From Mrakia gelida (taxonomy: Eukaryota; Basidiomycota; Tremellomycetes; Cystofilobasidiales; Mrakiaceae), in assembly GCA_024345305.1 (NCBI GenBank), contig BRON01000002.1:3038001-3102000 (forward strand): a DNA stretch of 64,000 bases. The letters run 5' to 3'. The notes beneath the pieces were generated by a model. The model worked only from the letters and a program-made list of their open reading frames with translations. It did no database searches and had not been told where the DNA came from. Made by a program: the position numbers and the translations under genes. The first letter of the stretch is position 1. Every line of letters begins with the position of its first letter. This document shows, in pieces, positions 20,999 to 32,299 of this stretch.

Positions 20999-23449
20999 AT
21001 GTCCTCCTCCTCTGAAGAAACAACGAAGGTCAGTCAGTAGCTTGGATTAGCGAGAGAGATGAGCAGTCTACCTTGCTGATCTCGCGGTTTGGTTTCGCTC
21101 ATTCAGATGAAGTACGTTCGATTGGGAGAGAGTGGGTTGAAGGTCTCGCAGCTCATCTTGTTCGTGCTTTCTTCCTTCCTTCCTTCCTTTCTCTGCTCGA
21201 TCTGGGATCGGCAAGCTTCTGCTGACGCTTTGGTCTCCTTTTCCATGCTCAGAGGATGCATGAGTGAGTCTGTCCTCCTCCTATCTCTTGAGCGAGAGTC
21301 GAGCTCACAAGCCGCGATCTTCCCCTCCCCCGTTCTTCGAAGCGTTCGGTTCGCCTGATGTGAGCGCTACGTCTCCTCGCTCCATCAGCTTCCCAATGGC
21401 TCGTACTGACCTTACTCCGTGCCTCGAGATTCTCAGTGGCAGCGCTGGGTTCGTTCTCATCCCTCCAGCTCCTCCAAACCTCCCTCGCTCCCTTCGAGCT
21501 CACCTCCGCTCTTCTCCGACCCACTCCTCCTCCTCAGGTCCTCGACGAAGAAGCCTCCTTCCCTATCATTAAAGCCGCCTACGACCTCGGGATCCAAACT
21601 TTCGATACGGCTGACATGTACTCGAACGGGGAGAGTGAGAGGATCCTTGGGAAGGTGAGTCGCGTCGCGCAAAATTGTTGTTTCGAAAGGGGCTCGCCTC
21701 CGCAAAATCGCTCTTTCCTGACTTTCTTGTTTTGATACACCTTTGGGGTTTGCGCAGGCCATTGAGCACTACGGGTGGAATCGAGAGAGCCTGGTGATCA
21801 TGACGAAATCCTTCAATCTCGTTCAGAGGTCACCTGGGGATCAGATGGGGTTGAAAAGGGAGGAGGCGGAGAGGAAGGGGTATGTGAACCAGCAGGGGAA
21901 CTCGAGGAAGGTGAGTATCGGAGGAGAGGATTCAGTATTTGTTTGGTGTCGCTGGAGGTTTGAGAGAAGGAAAGTGCAGAGTATAGGAGAAAAAGCGTCG
22001 ACGCGTCGAGCTGACCTCGCTTCTCCGTTTCTCCGTTTGCAGCACATCTTCGCCGCTGTTGATGCGTGAGTCTTCCCTATTGCATATTCCGAAACACTGT
22101 GCTGATGGTTATGCCACCTCAGATCTCTCGCTCGTCTTCGACTCGACTATATCGACCTCCTCCAGCTTCATCGATTCGACAACGAAACTCCCATCGCCGA
22201 AACCGTCCGTTTCTCGTCCCTTCTTTCTACCTCTCGTCCTCGAACTGACCCAGTACTATCATCCGCAGATGCAAGCACTCCACGACGTCGTCAAGTCGGG
22301 AAAAGTCCGCTACGTTGGGATGAGCTCGTCAGCTCCTCCGTCGCGTCCCTTTTTGTTTCGTCAAACTGACGCCCGTTCGTTCGTTCTTCAGTTGCTTTGC
22401 TTATCAGTTCCACGCTATGCAAAACTACGCGATCACGAACGGGCTCACTCCTTTCATCTCGATGCAGAACTGTGAGCACTCGCGAGAACTCCCCGTTCCT
22501 TTTCCCTCGACGCGTCTTGACGTTGTCTTTTCCTTTCGAGTCTCGCAGTCCACAACGCCATCTACCGAGAAGAAGGTGACTCTTCAACTTTTCATCTCTC
22601 TTATTTCGTATCGACTGATTCGCCCCCGTCCGCTTCTCTTCGTCAGAGCGAGAGATGTTCCCCGTCTGCAAGCTTTTCGGAACAGGAATCATTCCTTGGA
22701 GTCCTCTCGCTCGAGGAGCTCTGTACGTACTTCCCTCCGTCTTTGATCTCAGTCAGTGACTCAACAAGTATTCTTCCACTCCCTTCAGTACTCGACCAGT
22801 CGGAGAAGCTACGAAGAGGAGCGAGACTGATGTGTGAGTCTGGATCTGAACGACACGTCGTGTTCTCCGCCGTTCTGACCTTCCTCTCTCCGTTTTCTCA
22901 GAGGATTCAAGTCTCGAAACCTTCACCAACCAGAACCCTCCTCGACGGATATCATCAGCGCGTGAGTGAACTCTCAAGTTGAGCCTTCGAGTCTTCCCTG
23001 ACGGCGTTCTTGTTTCGTTCGCCAGCGTAGAAGCCATCGCGAAGGAACGGGGGGTCTCGATGGCTCAGGTGGCCGTTGCTTGGTCTATCGCGTTAGTACG
23101 ATCTCACTATGTCTCTGAGGGCAGTTTCTGATCGACCCGATTCCCTTCGAACAGACAACCTGGAGTTTCGGCGCCCGTCGTCGGTTCAACAACCGCTGCT
23201 CATCTCGCTGACCTCGTTGGTTCGTGCCCCTTTCTTGTCGGTGGCTACCAATAAACCTACTGATACAGCCCGATGTCTTCTCCAGCTGGTGCTTCCCTTC
23301 AACTCACGCCCGACGAGCTCGACGCCATCAGCTCTCCCTACAAGCCCAGGCCGTTCGTGAGTCCTTGACGCGATTTTCTACGCATTCCCTCGTCGTGTTA
23401 GCTCGTCACTCACAGCATACGTGTTGCTATCTTCTTCCAGGTCATCTGA
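20999..23449 (+). CDS. Aldo-keto reductase, 19 exons
   Basis: NADPH-dependent oxidoreductase of the AKR superfamily. Exons: 20999-21028, 21107-21159, 21253-21263, 21343-21359, 21437-21448, 21538-21654, 21758-21910, 22043-22065, 22123-22204, 22269-22327, 22392-22471, 22549-22575, 22647-22722, 22789-22833, 22902-22961, 23026-23091, 23155-23219, 23286-23356, 23441-23449; 351 residues, all phases consistent. Exons 3, 4 and 5 are 11, 17 and 12 nt and together encode GCM-TFGSPD-WQRW. The catalytic tetrad is visible: Asp and Tyr in FDTADMYSNGESERILGK, Lys in VIMTKSF, His in LLQLHRFD. The cofactor region includes IIPWSPLARGAL and KSRNLHQP; the end is PYKPRPFVI. The last exon adds only two codons and the stop. 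The substrate cannot be predicted. Its intron load is the highest in the window, 18 introns in 2.45 kb. Confidence 0.9.
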
Positions 23450-23918
23450 ACGTCCTCGAGTGCTCGATCCGTCGTCGACTCCTCACTGCTCAGAAATGGA
23501 CGCGTCTTCGTTTTGTGCTTCGTTGATCTCTCGCCTTTGATCCGCATGACGTTTGTTCGTACCTCAGCCTCTGTTCGAATGCATGTCTGCCCGGGTGCAG
23601 CTTTAGCAGAACCCAAAGGTGCAAGAGCTGAAGAGGTCGGGAAGAACCTTGACGCGACGCTCGAGGCCATGTTCTCGATCTTAATCTTGATCTAGGATCT
23701 TTTCCTACGACGATGATCCTCGAGCGACTGACTTCTACGCTTCCTCCCTGAATTTCTCCTCGGTCTCGTCTGACGTTCTAACGAGCTCGAGGGGAAGAAG
23801 AGGGGTGAGAGGGAATACTCAAGTGTTCGTCGCGTCGAAAACTTCGCCCGTTCTCTTCCTCTCGTTTGACTCGTCTGCCCAAAGATCGTAATGTCATAAC
23901 ACCCTGCGTCAACGTACT
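23450..23918. other. Convergent intergenic spacer
   Basis: Between the aldo-keto reductase (plus) and F-box-like copy C (minus). Contains GACGCGTC near 23500. No supported exon. Confidence 0.6.
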
Positions 23919-24966
23919 CTACTCATCCAACAGCCTCATCTCCTCCCCGTCTTCCCCAACAAACACAACCAACGAAGCAATCCTCCTCTCGAACGCGTCC
24001 AACTCCCTCGCCGCCATCCTCGTCCCAACTTCCGTCCTGAAAGCCTCCTCAAGTTACCCAGCAAGCCACCCCCCCGCGACTCTGAACTCGATCCTCTCCG
24101 TATCCTTCAGGAAATCCTTCCGATCTACCCTCGAGTCCGGCTCGAAGAAGAGCTCGAACGCGGGCTTCGACCCGACCTCGAACGTCGGGGGGTCGAATCG
24201 AAGTTCGACGACGAGGACCCTGCACGACCACCGAGAGAGAGAGAGTCGACGATAAGATACGTCGGTCTTCTCTAGGTCGAACCAGACGGCTCCTCGAAGG
24301 ACGATCTTCCTGAGCTGGACGCGAGGTTGCTGGTTCTCGTCGAGCGCACGGAGATTGGAGGCGATGTCGGTGGGAAGCCGGTCGGACGCGAGGCGGCCTG
24401 GCTGGAAGGGAGATGAGGAGGAGATGGTGAGGTCGAGGAGGGAGGGGACCTGGAAGAAAATGGGTCGGATGTACCCTTGAATGGAGCCGGAGAGGGGCAA
24501 GTTCGAGCAGAGGGTGAGGGAGAAACAGTTGGGGAGGTTGAGCCGCTCCCAGTTCCTTTGCCCGTTGCGATCGACTGCATAGAAAAAGACACGTGGATGA
24601 CGGGTAAGTGCTCTGGTACGGTGTGGGTGAGTCGAAGGAACTGGCAGACTCACAGTAGTGCTCCTGTCTGTCCTGGCTGCCCCCGAAGCGGAGTTCGTAG
24701 ACGAGCTCGTTCCTCCCCCTTCCTGCTGTAAGGACACCACCTTTGAAGAACAATCGCATCCACATCTTCTGGAGTCTCGATTCATTCTTGAACCCTCTGA
24801 GATCGACGACTCTGTAGAGGAAGGGGAGACCGAGCGAGTGGAGAAGGGAGCAGGTCCGGAGGATGGAAGCGCGATTGGGAGTCGAAGGCGTATCGAGGAG
24901 GAGATGGGCGAGAATCTGTCGTAAAACGTCTTCGTTGAGGGAGAGGAGGGATCGAGGAGTGGCCAT
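23919..24966 (-). pseudogene. F-box-like family protein, copy C, internal stop codon
   Basis: Two exons: 24654-24966 and 23919-24574 if read through. The N-terminus LLSLNEDVLRQILAHLLLDT and RASILRTCSLLHSLGLPFLY has the F-box-like pattern; exon 2 reads LNLPNCFSLTLCSNLPLSG and later FELFFEPDSRVDRKDFLKD. A TAA at 24054-24056 interrupts the frame in the sequence RIEFRVAGGWLAG. The same frame then stays open for 44 more codons with the expected family tail (LEEAFRTEVGTRMAARELDA, VVFVGEDGEE) to a second stop at 23919-23921. Copies D1 and D2 have Gly-Glu where this copy has Gly-stop. It encodes either a 277-residue truncated protein or, by readthrough, 322 residues. The intact downstream frame suggests a recent lesion. 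It is divergent from ERG8, with only 141 bp between the ATGs. Confidence 0.78.
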
Positions 24967-25107
24967 CGTCGAGAGAAGACGTCGAATGGAAAGATCGAAG
25001 GGGAGGAGATGAAGAGATGAACGTGGTCGGAAGGGACGGAGAGGTGTGAGCTCGAAAGTCGAACGATGTTGACCTCTCCTCTCCTTCCCCTTCGTTTCGC
25101 AACGGTC

Positions 25108-27162
25108 ATGTCCTCTTCTACTCCCAAACGAACCACGGTCTCTAGTCCTGGGAAGGTTCTCCTCGCTGGTGGCTACCTCGTCTTGGATCCTGCTCATCAA
25201 GGCTACGTCGTCTCGACTTCTTCTCGCTTCTACACCTCCATCGCCTCAACCTCCTCAACTCCTCCTCCTCCCTCACCTTCCAACCCCATCTCCTCCTCGT
25301 CGACGGTCATCGCCGTTCGGTCACCTCAGTTCATCGATGCTGAATGGAGATATCTCGTCGATTCCGAGAGTGGGAAGGTTACCGAGGGGGAGGTCGGGAA
25401 GGGAGGGAAGAACAAGTTCGTGAGGATCGCCGTCGAGAAGACGCTCAAGGTCGCAGAGGAACTCGTAGGGAAGGACAAGGTGGCAGAAGGACTCAAGGGA
25501 GGCTGGGATGTAGTGATATTGGGAGACAACGACTTCTACTCGCAAAGGAAACAGGTCAGTACCTCCTCTAGCTCCCGCACGAGCTCATCAAACGCAAAGG
25601 GAAGGAAAGCGAAAGCTGACCTTCGCACCTTCTCCTTCTCTCATCTTTCGTTTCAGCTCGAATCCCTCTCCCTCCCTCTCACCTTCGACTCCCTCGCCCA
25701 CCTCCCACCCTTCGCACCAACTCACACAACCCTCGGAGACGTTCACAAAACCGGTCTCGGCTCCTCAGCCGCTCTCATCACCTCCCTCTGCGCCGCCATC
25801 CTCCTTCACCTCTCCGCCGTCCCAACCTCAGCCTTCTCCTCTTCAACTCCCTCGGAAGAGAACGAACCGATGCAACTCGTTCACAACGTCGCTCAGTACT
25901 GTCACTGTCTCGCTCAGGGGAAGGTAGGAAGTGGGTTCGACGTCAGCAGTGCCGTTTGGGGATCGCAGATCTATCGCAAGTTCGGAGTCGACGCGTTAGA
26001 GGGGTTGATGACTGCTGAGGATGGAGTGAGTTGAGAGGTTCTTCTTTACCTCGTAACGTCCGAGAGCTAGTGCTGACCTTACTTTCGGTCGTCGCAGCCC
26101 TCCTCGACTCTCCTTCCCTCGCTGCAACCCTCGAATCCGAAATGGACGAACGAGGTCAACCCTTTCGGCCTCCCTGCCAATACGAGGCTCATGCTCGCCG
26201 ACGTCGACGCTGGAAGTGATACTCCCTCGCTCGTTGGGAAGGTTCTCAAATGGAAGGCTGCTGAGCCGACTGTCGGTTCGTATTTGTTCGCTCTGTCTTC
26301 CTCGAGTCGAGTCCAGTGCTCGAAGCTGACCTCTCGTCTCGCCTCTTCGTTCAGCCGACATGCTCTGGAAAACTCTCTCCAACGCTAACGACGCTCTCGC
26401 CATCATGTTTGATACCCTCAACACCATGTCGAGCATGGATCCATCAGCGTACGAGGAGGCCCTCACAGCTTGCGCGACGAAGAAGGCGTCGAGCGTGAGT
26501 CTTCGTTCGCCCGCTGCGTTCTCTCGCGTTCTTCTCTTCTGATCTTCTTCGCGTCTTCCTTCCTTCTTCTGCAGTGGCCAGGAGCCGCCAGGTCCGAGAC
26601 TGCCAACTCCGTCATCGAGGTTCTCTCGACCACTCGCGATCAATCTCAGGTTCGTTTTGTTCTCTCGTTCGAGACGCGTCGTCGCTATCAAACGCTGACC
26701 TTCTTTCTCGTCGACTTCCTTCTCTTCGCAGTCCATCCGATCCCTTATGAAGCGAATGGGAGATCTCTCCTCCGTCCCCATCGAACCAGCAGGCCAAACA
26801 TCCCTCCTCAACGCGTGCTACGCTCTTCCTGGTGTCGTCGCGGCTGGAGTTCCAGGAGGTGCGTTTCATTCGTTCCCACCCACTCTCTCGCTCTCTCTTT
26901 CTCTCTTACTGATCCTCCTTCTCACTCGCTTCATCCATCTCCCTCGATAGCCGGTGGGTTCGATGCCATCTGGGTTCTCGTCATCGACCTTCCTTCAACT
27001 CCCTCGCCGACTCCCGCGGATCAGGTCGAGAGCGTTTGGGTTGGGTGGAAGGAGATGTCCGTTTGTCCTCTGTCGGCGAGGGCGGAGAAGATGGGTGGGT
27101 TGAAGATCGAGGGTGTGGGGAGTGTGAAGGGGTTGGAGGGAGTGCTGAGTTCGTTGGCTTGA
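25108..27162 (+). CDS. ERG8: Phosphomevalonate kinase
   Basis: GHMP kinase of the mevalonate pathway: phosphomevalonate plus ATP to diphosphomevalonate, feeding sterol and carotenoid synthesis. Exons 25108-25554, 25657-26025, 26098-26275, 26355-26494, 26575-26649, 26732-26858, 26951-27162; 515 residues. Family marks: SSPGKVLLAGGYLVLD at the N-terminus, DVHKTGLGSSAALITSLCAA (the GHMP ATP-binding loop), GKVGSGFDVSSAVWGSQIY, NPFGLPANTRLMLADVDAGS, ETPSLVGKVLKW-like DTPSLVGKVLKW, and PAGQTSLLNACYALPGVVAA near the end. The first intron is 102 nt and open in frame. Donors at 26276, 26650 and 26859 are of the GTNCGT type. The N-terminal loop has a Ser/Pro insert. Confidence 0.95.
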
Positions 27163-27510
27163 GGAGGAAGAACGGAGCGAGTCAGGCAGGGAGGGAGGAA
27201 GGTGATCGTTTTGGGTTTATCTAGTTTTGAAGAGGGGCTCGGAGTGGTCTGATGCTATAGATCGTCTTTAGGAGTAATCAGACTAGTCTCGAAGTTTGGA
27301 TTCGAGCGGAAGTGCGAGCTGGTTTCCCACGGAAGCGCGTTCTCGAAGTTCGACGAGTCGAGGTCGTCTTTCTTTTCTTCTTTTCGCTAGCGTGAACGTA
27401 CCACATCGATCGCGTCGTCAGCAAAGACCAACTCAACCCTCCTCGACTTCGTCTCCTCCTAGACCCGCTCCACCCTCACCAGCGGCTTCATCCACCCTTC
27501 AAATCCTTCT
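27163..27510. other. Convergent spacer between ERG8 and the rearranged ADH copy
   Basis: 3' UTR of ERG8, then sequence beyond the stop of the chimeric ADH frame. I recognise nothing else in it. Confidence 0.5.
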
Positions 27511-30116
27511 TCAACTTCTCCTCGACCCTCCCTCTTGACCCTCACCACCTCCTTCAAATCCACTAGCTCCACCACCTCTCTCTCCTTCAGCCCACCTCTT
27601 CGCAGAACGTCGACCATCATCCAGCCTGGAACCTAGTAGACAGGTAAACGAAGTCGACCACCAACTCAAATGGTCTCGACTCCTCCGAAGTTGTGAGAGC
27701 CTTGGGAGGACGACGCGATGAAGGAGAGTCATCGACGACAGATAGCGAGACGAGAGGGATGAGAGCTCATTCGATGGCGTCCTCTCGGTTTCCGACGTAG
27801 GATCCGATGATTCGAGCACGACGGTCCAGAAGACGTTGGCCTTGATGTCGGCGTTGGGAGGCTGTTGGAGGGGGCGAGCGAGCGAGAAAGGGACGGAACA
27901 AGGTCAGCCTTTGAACCGAGCGAGGACTCTGCAAGAAGGAGGGACGGGAAGAAACTCACCATTCCGACGCAAACGAGAGCTCCGTGAGGCCTCAAGTAGG
28001 AGAGAGCTGAGGGAAGGAGGAGAGAGGGGAAGTCGAGTCAGGACGCGTCGTCGGGCGATCAAAACGAAGAGAAGGAAGAGCGAAGCGACGAACCTTGCTC
28101 GTACGCCCCTGCGCCAGAAGCGACAACAACCGCAGCGTGGCTTCCGGCTCCTCCAGTCAACTTCTGGACAGCCTCGATGATCTCGGTTTCCGACGTAGGA
28201 TCCGATGATTCGAGCACGACGGTCCAGAAGACGTTGGCCTTGATGTCGGCGTTGGGAGGCTGTTGGAGGGGGCGAGCGAGCGAGAAAGGGACGGAACAAG
28301 GTCAGCCTTTGAACCGAGCGAGGACTCTGCAAGAAGGAGGGACGGGAAGAAACTCACCATTCCGACGCAAACGAGAGCTCCGTGAGGCCTCAAGTAGGAG
28401 AGAGCTGAGGGAAGGAGGAGAGAGGGGAAGTCGAGTCAGGACGCGTCGTCGGGCGATCAAAACGAAGAGAAGGAAGAGCGAAGCGACGAACCTTGCTCGT
28501 ACGCCCCTGCGCCAGAAGCGACAACAACCGCAGCGTGGCTTCCGGCTCCTCCAGTCAACTTCTGGACAGCCTCGATGACGTCCTGGGGGAGGGAGAACAA
28601 GAAGAAGCGAGAGGTCAGCAAGGGAAGCGAGACGGTTGAGAAAAGGGAAAGGTTGAACGAACGCCTTTGGTGTAGTCGATGAAGTCGGTGACTCCGTAGC
28701 CAGCGAGGAGCTTCTGCTTCTCCTCTCCAGAGTCGATGGCGATGACTCGGTATCCTGATCGTTCGAAGAAGAGAGAAAGAGGGAAGGAAGGTCAGCGCGT
28801 CGCAGAGGGGTCGAGGGCGAATCGAGAATGGAAGAAGGCCGAAAGCTCACCCATGGCCTTAGCGTACTGGCAAGCGAGATGTCCAAGTCCTCCTCCGGCT
28901 CCAGGGATGCTTAAGATGAGAAAGAAGGAGGGATCGAAGTCAGCGACGAGCTTCGAGAAAGAGCGACGCGACGAAGACGAAAGACTCACACGACGACTTC
29001 GCCCTTTTGGAGGGCAGCCTCCTTAAGAGCTTTGTAGACGGTCACTCCAGCGCAGAGAATGGGAGCAGCGTTGGGGAGAGGGAATCCAGCGGGGATAGGA
29101 GTGAGGTGCTGGAGACGAGAAAACCAAACAAGTTTCAGCTCGGGTTGCGACGCGTCGAGACGAACGCGAGAAACTCGACTCACAGCGGCGTACGAGACGG
29201 CCCACTGCTGGAAAGATCCATCGACAGAGAATCCAGAGTTCTTGGCCTCGGCGCAAGAGGACTGAGAAGGAAGAAACGGAGAAGAGAGGGAGAGAAGGAG
29301 GTCAGCTCGACAGCCAAGGGAACGAACGGGCACGAACGAGCTCGTTTGTTTTCGCCTCAAGAGAACTACGACTCACCTCGAATCCCTTTCCACACTCCTC
29401 GCAGTGGAGGCACGAGTCGGCGAGCCACTTGATACCGACGGCATCTCCAACCTTGAGGGTGGTAGGCTCAGCTCCCTCGAGAGGAGGACCGACGAAGGCG
29501 ACGTATCCGGATCCCTCGTGTCCTCCGACGAGAGGAAGCTGTCAGGTAGAAGAGGGTGATTTAGAGTCAGCTTGCGAGGAAGATGATAGAGAGATCGGGG
29601 ACGAGGAGAGAGGAGGAAGAAGAAGAGCCTTCGTCTGCGAGCCATCTCCTTCTCGGTTCTCGTGCGAACAGGAATCGAGGAGCTTACTTTATTGTCGAGA
29701 GGCCAATCTCCGAGCCAGGCGTGAAGATCGGTGTGGCAAACTCCACTGTAGACTATAGTACCAGAGGGTAGAGAAGAGTCGGAAGGTGTCAGAATTACTC
29801 TGAAGAATGCGAGAGAGGGGCAGGGAGAGGGCGGGCGGGAAGGGAGGGGAGGGGAGGGAAAGACGGCGCGAGCTCACCGACTCGAACGAGAACTTCTCCA
29901 GGCTTGAGCTCAGAGGGCTGGGTAACTTTCCAGTCCTTCTCGATAGTGATCTTTCCCTTGGTCTCGTAGAAGACGACGGCCTGAAGAAAGGAAGGAAGCG
30001 AAGATGATGAGTTCGGAGGGAGGAGGAGATGGAGATGGCAGATGGGCGGTTCAGCGGCTCACCTTCTGGGTCTTGGGGATCTCGTAGGAGGTTTGAGAGA
30101 CGACTTGGGGAGACAT
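27511..30116 (-). CDS. Zinc alcohol dehydrogenase copy 1, rearranged chimera
   Basis: Exons 1-10 (30063-30116, 29878-29980, 29688-29752, 29377-29538, 29184-29261, 28990-29108, 28851-28909, 28663-28754, 28492-28582, 28358-28404) match ADH copies 2 and 3. The 3' end is altered in three ways. A 398-bp tandem duplication repeats exons 9-11. A 7-bp deletion lies in exon 11, present in both repeat units. The exon 11 donor is destroyed (ACTCAC on the plus strand became GCTCAT near 27765). The duplication joins exon 11 directly to exon 9 as one fused exon, 28094-28259 (166 nt), and the phase is exactly preserved. Exon 10 repeats at 27960-28006, and the last exon runs 27511-27861 into unrelated Ser/Arg- and Gly/Glu-rich sequence. 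The predicted chimera is 477 residues, lacking the normal last 44-codon exon and carrying part of the NAD domain twice. Probably non-functional as an ADH, though the frame is open throughout. Confidence 0.7.
27784..28579. repeat. 398-bp direct tandem duplication inside ADH copy 1
   Basis: Unit 1 starts at 27784 and unit 2 at 28182, both with CTCGGTTTCCGACGTAGG. They are identical over the stretches I compared, including the 7-bp deletion relative to ADH copies 2 and 3. The junction joins the exon 9 start (CCTCGATGA) to exon 11 (TCTCGG). Confidence 0.9.
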
Positions 30117-31214
30117 AATGATGAGAGTTGAAAGGTGAGGTGAGGTTGGGTGTTTTTGGGGAAGGAGTTGTGGTGGTTGAAGGAAAGAGAAAGGAAGTCG
30201 AGAGATCCTTGTTTTTATCTCCTTCTCCCCACCTCCTCGCGAGGCTCGAGCGAGGGTCACGAGCAAGATCAGCGTGGATTTCTCCCCTTCCCCCGCCCAA
30301 GCGAGTCCTTCCGAAAGAGTGCAACCGTTCTCTTTCTCGACGAACAGTCGACGTTCTCGCGAACGACGCGTCGACTCACCCTTCAGCTCGAGCATCCGTC
30401 GGATCGCAAGACGATACGAGCGACGAACTCGAGCTCTTTGCGAAATCTTGAGCAACGGCTCAGGCCGAGTCAGAGATGGCTACCTCAAGCGGTGAAGACA
30501 TCACGGCTGGGTGACCAAGTGAAGAAGCGAAGAGGGGGAGGAGGGGAGGAGGGGAGGAAGAGGAGAGGAAGAAGGTCAGCTCGCTGCAACTTCGAGAAAC
30601 GTTGATTAGAGATGAGCGCAAGCAGGAGAGGTAGCAGAAGGGTAGTAGAGACAAGAAACTTACATCTAGGGGCTGGTCTTACAACTTCTCAGCCCGATCC
30701 TCCTTGTAGACTTCCCTGATCCCTGCATCCGAGACGAATCCCCTTCTTCAGCTCGACCGTCATGTTTGGAAGGTGTCAACGGAGAAAACGAGGAGATCAA
30801 CGATAAGCTCCAGCTTAGCCATGGCAGCCGAGCTCGGACGAAGGGAGAAGCGAGGGACTGGAGCGATGGGAGGAAGGGATAGAGGGTCAAGACGAGGATG
30901 AATCGATCCATGGTGAGCTCGAGACAAGGGAGGGAGGAAGGACACCGAAGTGGTTGACCGAACGAGGGGAGCTTGAGCAAAAGTTGGCCGAGATGAGTTC
31001 GCTACTGGGGGGGGGGGGGGGGGGGGGGGGGAGAGGGGAGTCCAGGGAGGCCATGATGCCGGGAAAAGGGAGGGATAGATGGTCGTGAGGGAGAGGGAGG
31101 GAGTTGAGGGAAGGAGGAAGGGAAGAGGGAGAAGGTCGAAAGCTCATCGAGTTCGTTCGTGACTTCCATCTCCTCCTTCCCTCGCTCTACATACTCCTTT
31201 CTCTCCGACGGATC
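30117..31214. other. Spacer of array unit 1 (ADH copy 1 promoter side)
   Basis: Divergent region between ADH copy 1 and F-box-like copy D1. It has a TATA-like GATAAAAAC on the minus strand about 100 nt from the ADH ATG, a CGACGCGTCG at 30364-30373, a minus-strand stretch that looks like a spliced intron (donor GTAAGT at 30658-30663, branch CTGAC, acceptor CAG at 30507-30509) but without a convincing coding frame, and a G run at 31007-31031. Confidence 0.55.
31007..31031 (+). repeat. Homopolymer run of 25 G
   Basis: Uninterrupted G25 between ADH copy 1 and F-box-like copy D1. The second array unit has 23 G at the same place. Capable of forming G-quadruplex structures. Confidence 0.95.
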
Positions 31215-32299
31215 ATGACCCCTCCTCTCACTTTCCTCTCCCTCAACCACGACGTCCTTCGAGAAATCCTCGCCCATCTCCTCCTCCACACACCCATCGA
31301 ACGAAACCGAGCCGCCGTCCTTCGAACCCACTCCCTCCTCCGCGATCTCGGCCTCCCCTTCCTCTACAAAGTCGTCGATCTCAGAGGGTTCAAGAAGGAA
31401 TCGACGCTTCGTACAGCTTGGAATCATTTGCTGTTGAAGGGAGGCGTATTGACGAACCAGGGAGGGAGGGGAGCCTGGGTTTCCGAGCTGAGGTTGGGTG
31501 GGAGTCGCGAAGGGATTTCCATCTCGGACCTCTATCCTGGTGTGCATTACCACCGTGAGTGTTCCTTCGACGCTGGTGTCTGAGAACTCCTACCAGACCC
31601 CTCAGGCTCATCCTCGTTGTCGTTTCCATCCTCACAGAGGCCAGACCCGCGCAAACCATCCAGTACGCCGTCGTCGACCATCTCTTCCTCCCCAACTGTT
31701 TCGCCCTCACCCTCTGCCCTTCCCTCGGCAATGAAATCGGACCACTGTCTCCCGACGTCGGCCCCATCATCTTCCAGCTCCCCATCACCGACTTGACCAT
31801 CTCCTCCATTCATGCGTTCCAGCCTGGATCATCCGTTTGCGACCTCCTCGATCCCTCCTTCTCGAATGTCCTCCCCAACCAGGCTTGGACGCGTCTCAGT
31901 AGGCTCGTCGTCAAGGGAGCGGTCCGTTTTGACAAGGTGAAGAGTGTAACGTTTTCCGCGCCTTCCTTCCGCCGACTTTCGTTCTGGAACGGATCATACA
32001 AGGTTCTGGTGTTCGAGCTTCGATTCGACCCTCCGTCGCTCAAGGTTAATTCGAAGCCGGCGTTCGAGCTCTTCTTCGAGCCGGACTCGAGGGTCGATCG
32101 GAAGGATTTCTTGAAGGATACGGAGAGGATCGAGTTCCGAGTCGGTGGGAAGTTTGCTGGCGAGCTTGAGGAGGGGTTCAGGAAGGAAGTTGGGACGAGG
32201 ATGGCGGCGAGGGAGCTGGACGCGTTCGAGAGGAGGATAGCTTCGATGATCGTCTTTGTTGGAGAGGACGGGGAGGAGAGGAGGTTGCTGGAAGAGTAG
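31215..32299 (+). CDS. F-box-like family protein, copy D1
   Basis: Exons 31215-31554 and 31638-32299; 333 residues, phase consistent, no lesion seen. N-terminal F-box-like pattern FLSLNHDVLREILAHLLLHT, then RAAVLRTHSLLRDLGLPFLY. A variable middle (LNLPN-type motif here as HLFLPNCFALTLCPSLGNE) is followed by the family C-terminal block: FELFFEPDSRVDRKDFLKDT, ERIEFRVGGKFAGELEEGF, then IVFVGEDGEERRLLEE. The intron ends in CTCACAG. Closest to copy C and identical to copy D2. A role as SCF substrate adaptor is inference; the C-terminal block may be a recognition domain but has no known fold that I can assign. Confidence 0.8.

Noticed and set aside
23026..23160. Frameshift in the aldo-keto reductase gene
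   Set aside because: Using the donor GTTAGT at 23092 instead of GTACGA at 23096 restores the frame and the family sequence AWSIAQPGVSAPVVG.
27163..27510. Decayed final ADH exon between ERG8 and ADH copy 1
   Set aside because: I could not align it convincingly with the last exon of ADH copies 2 and 3.
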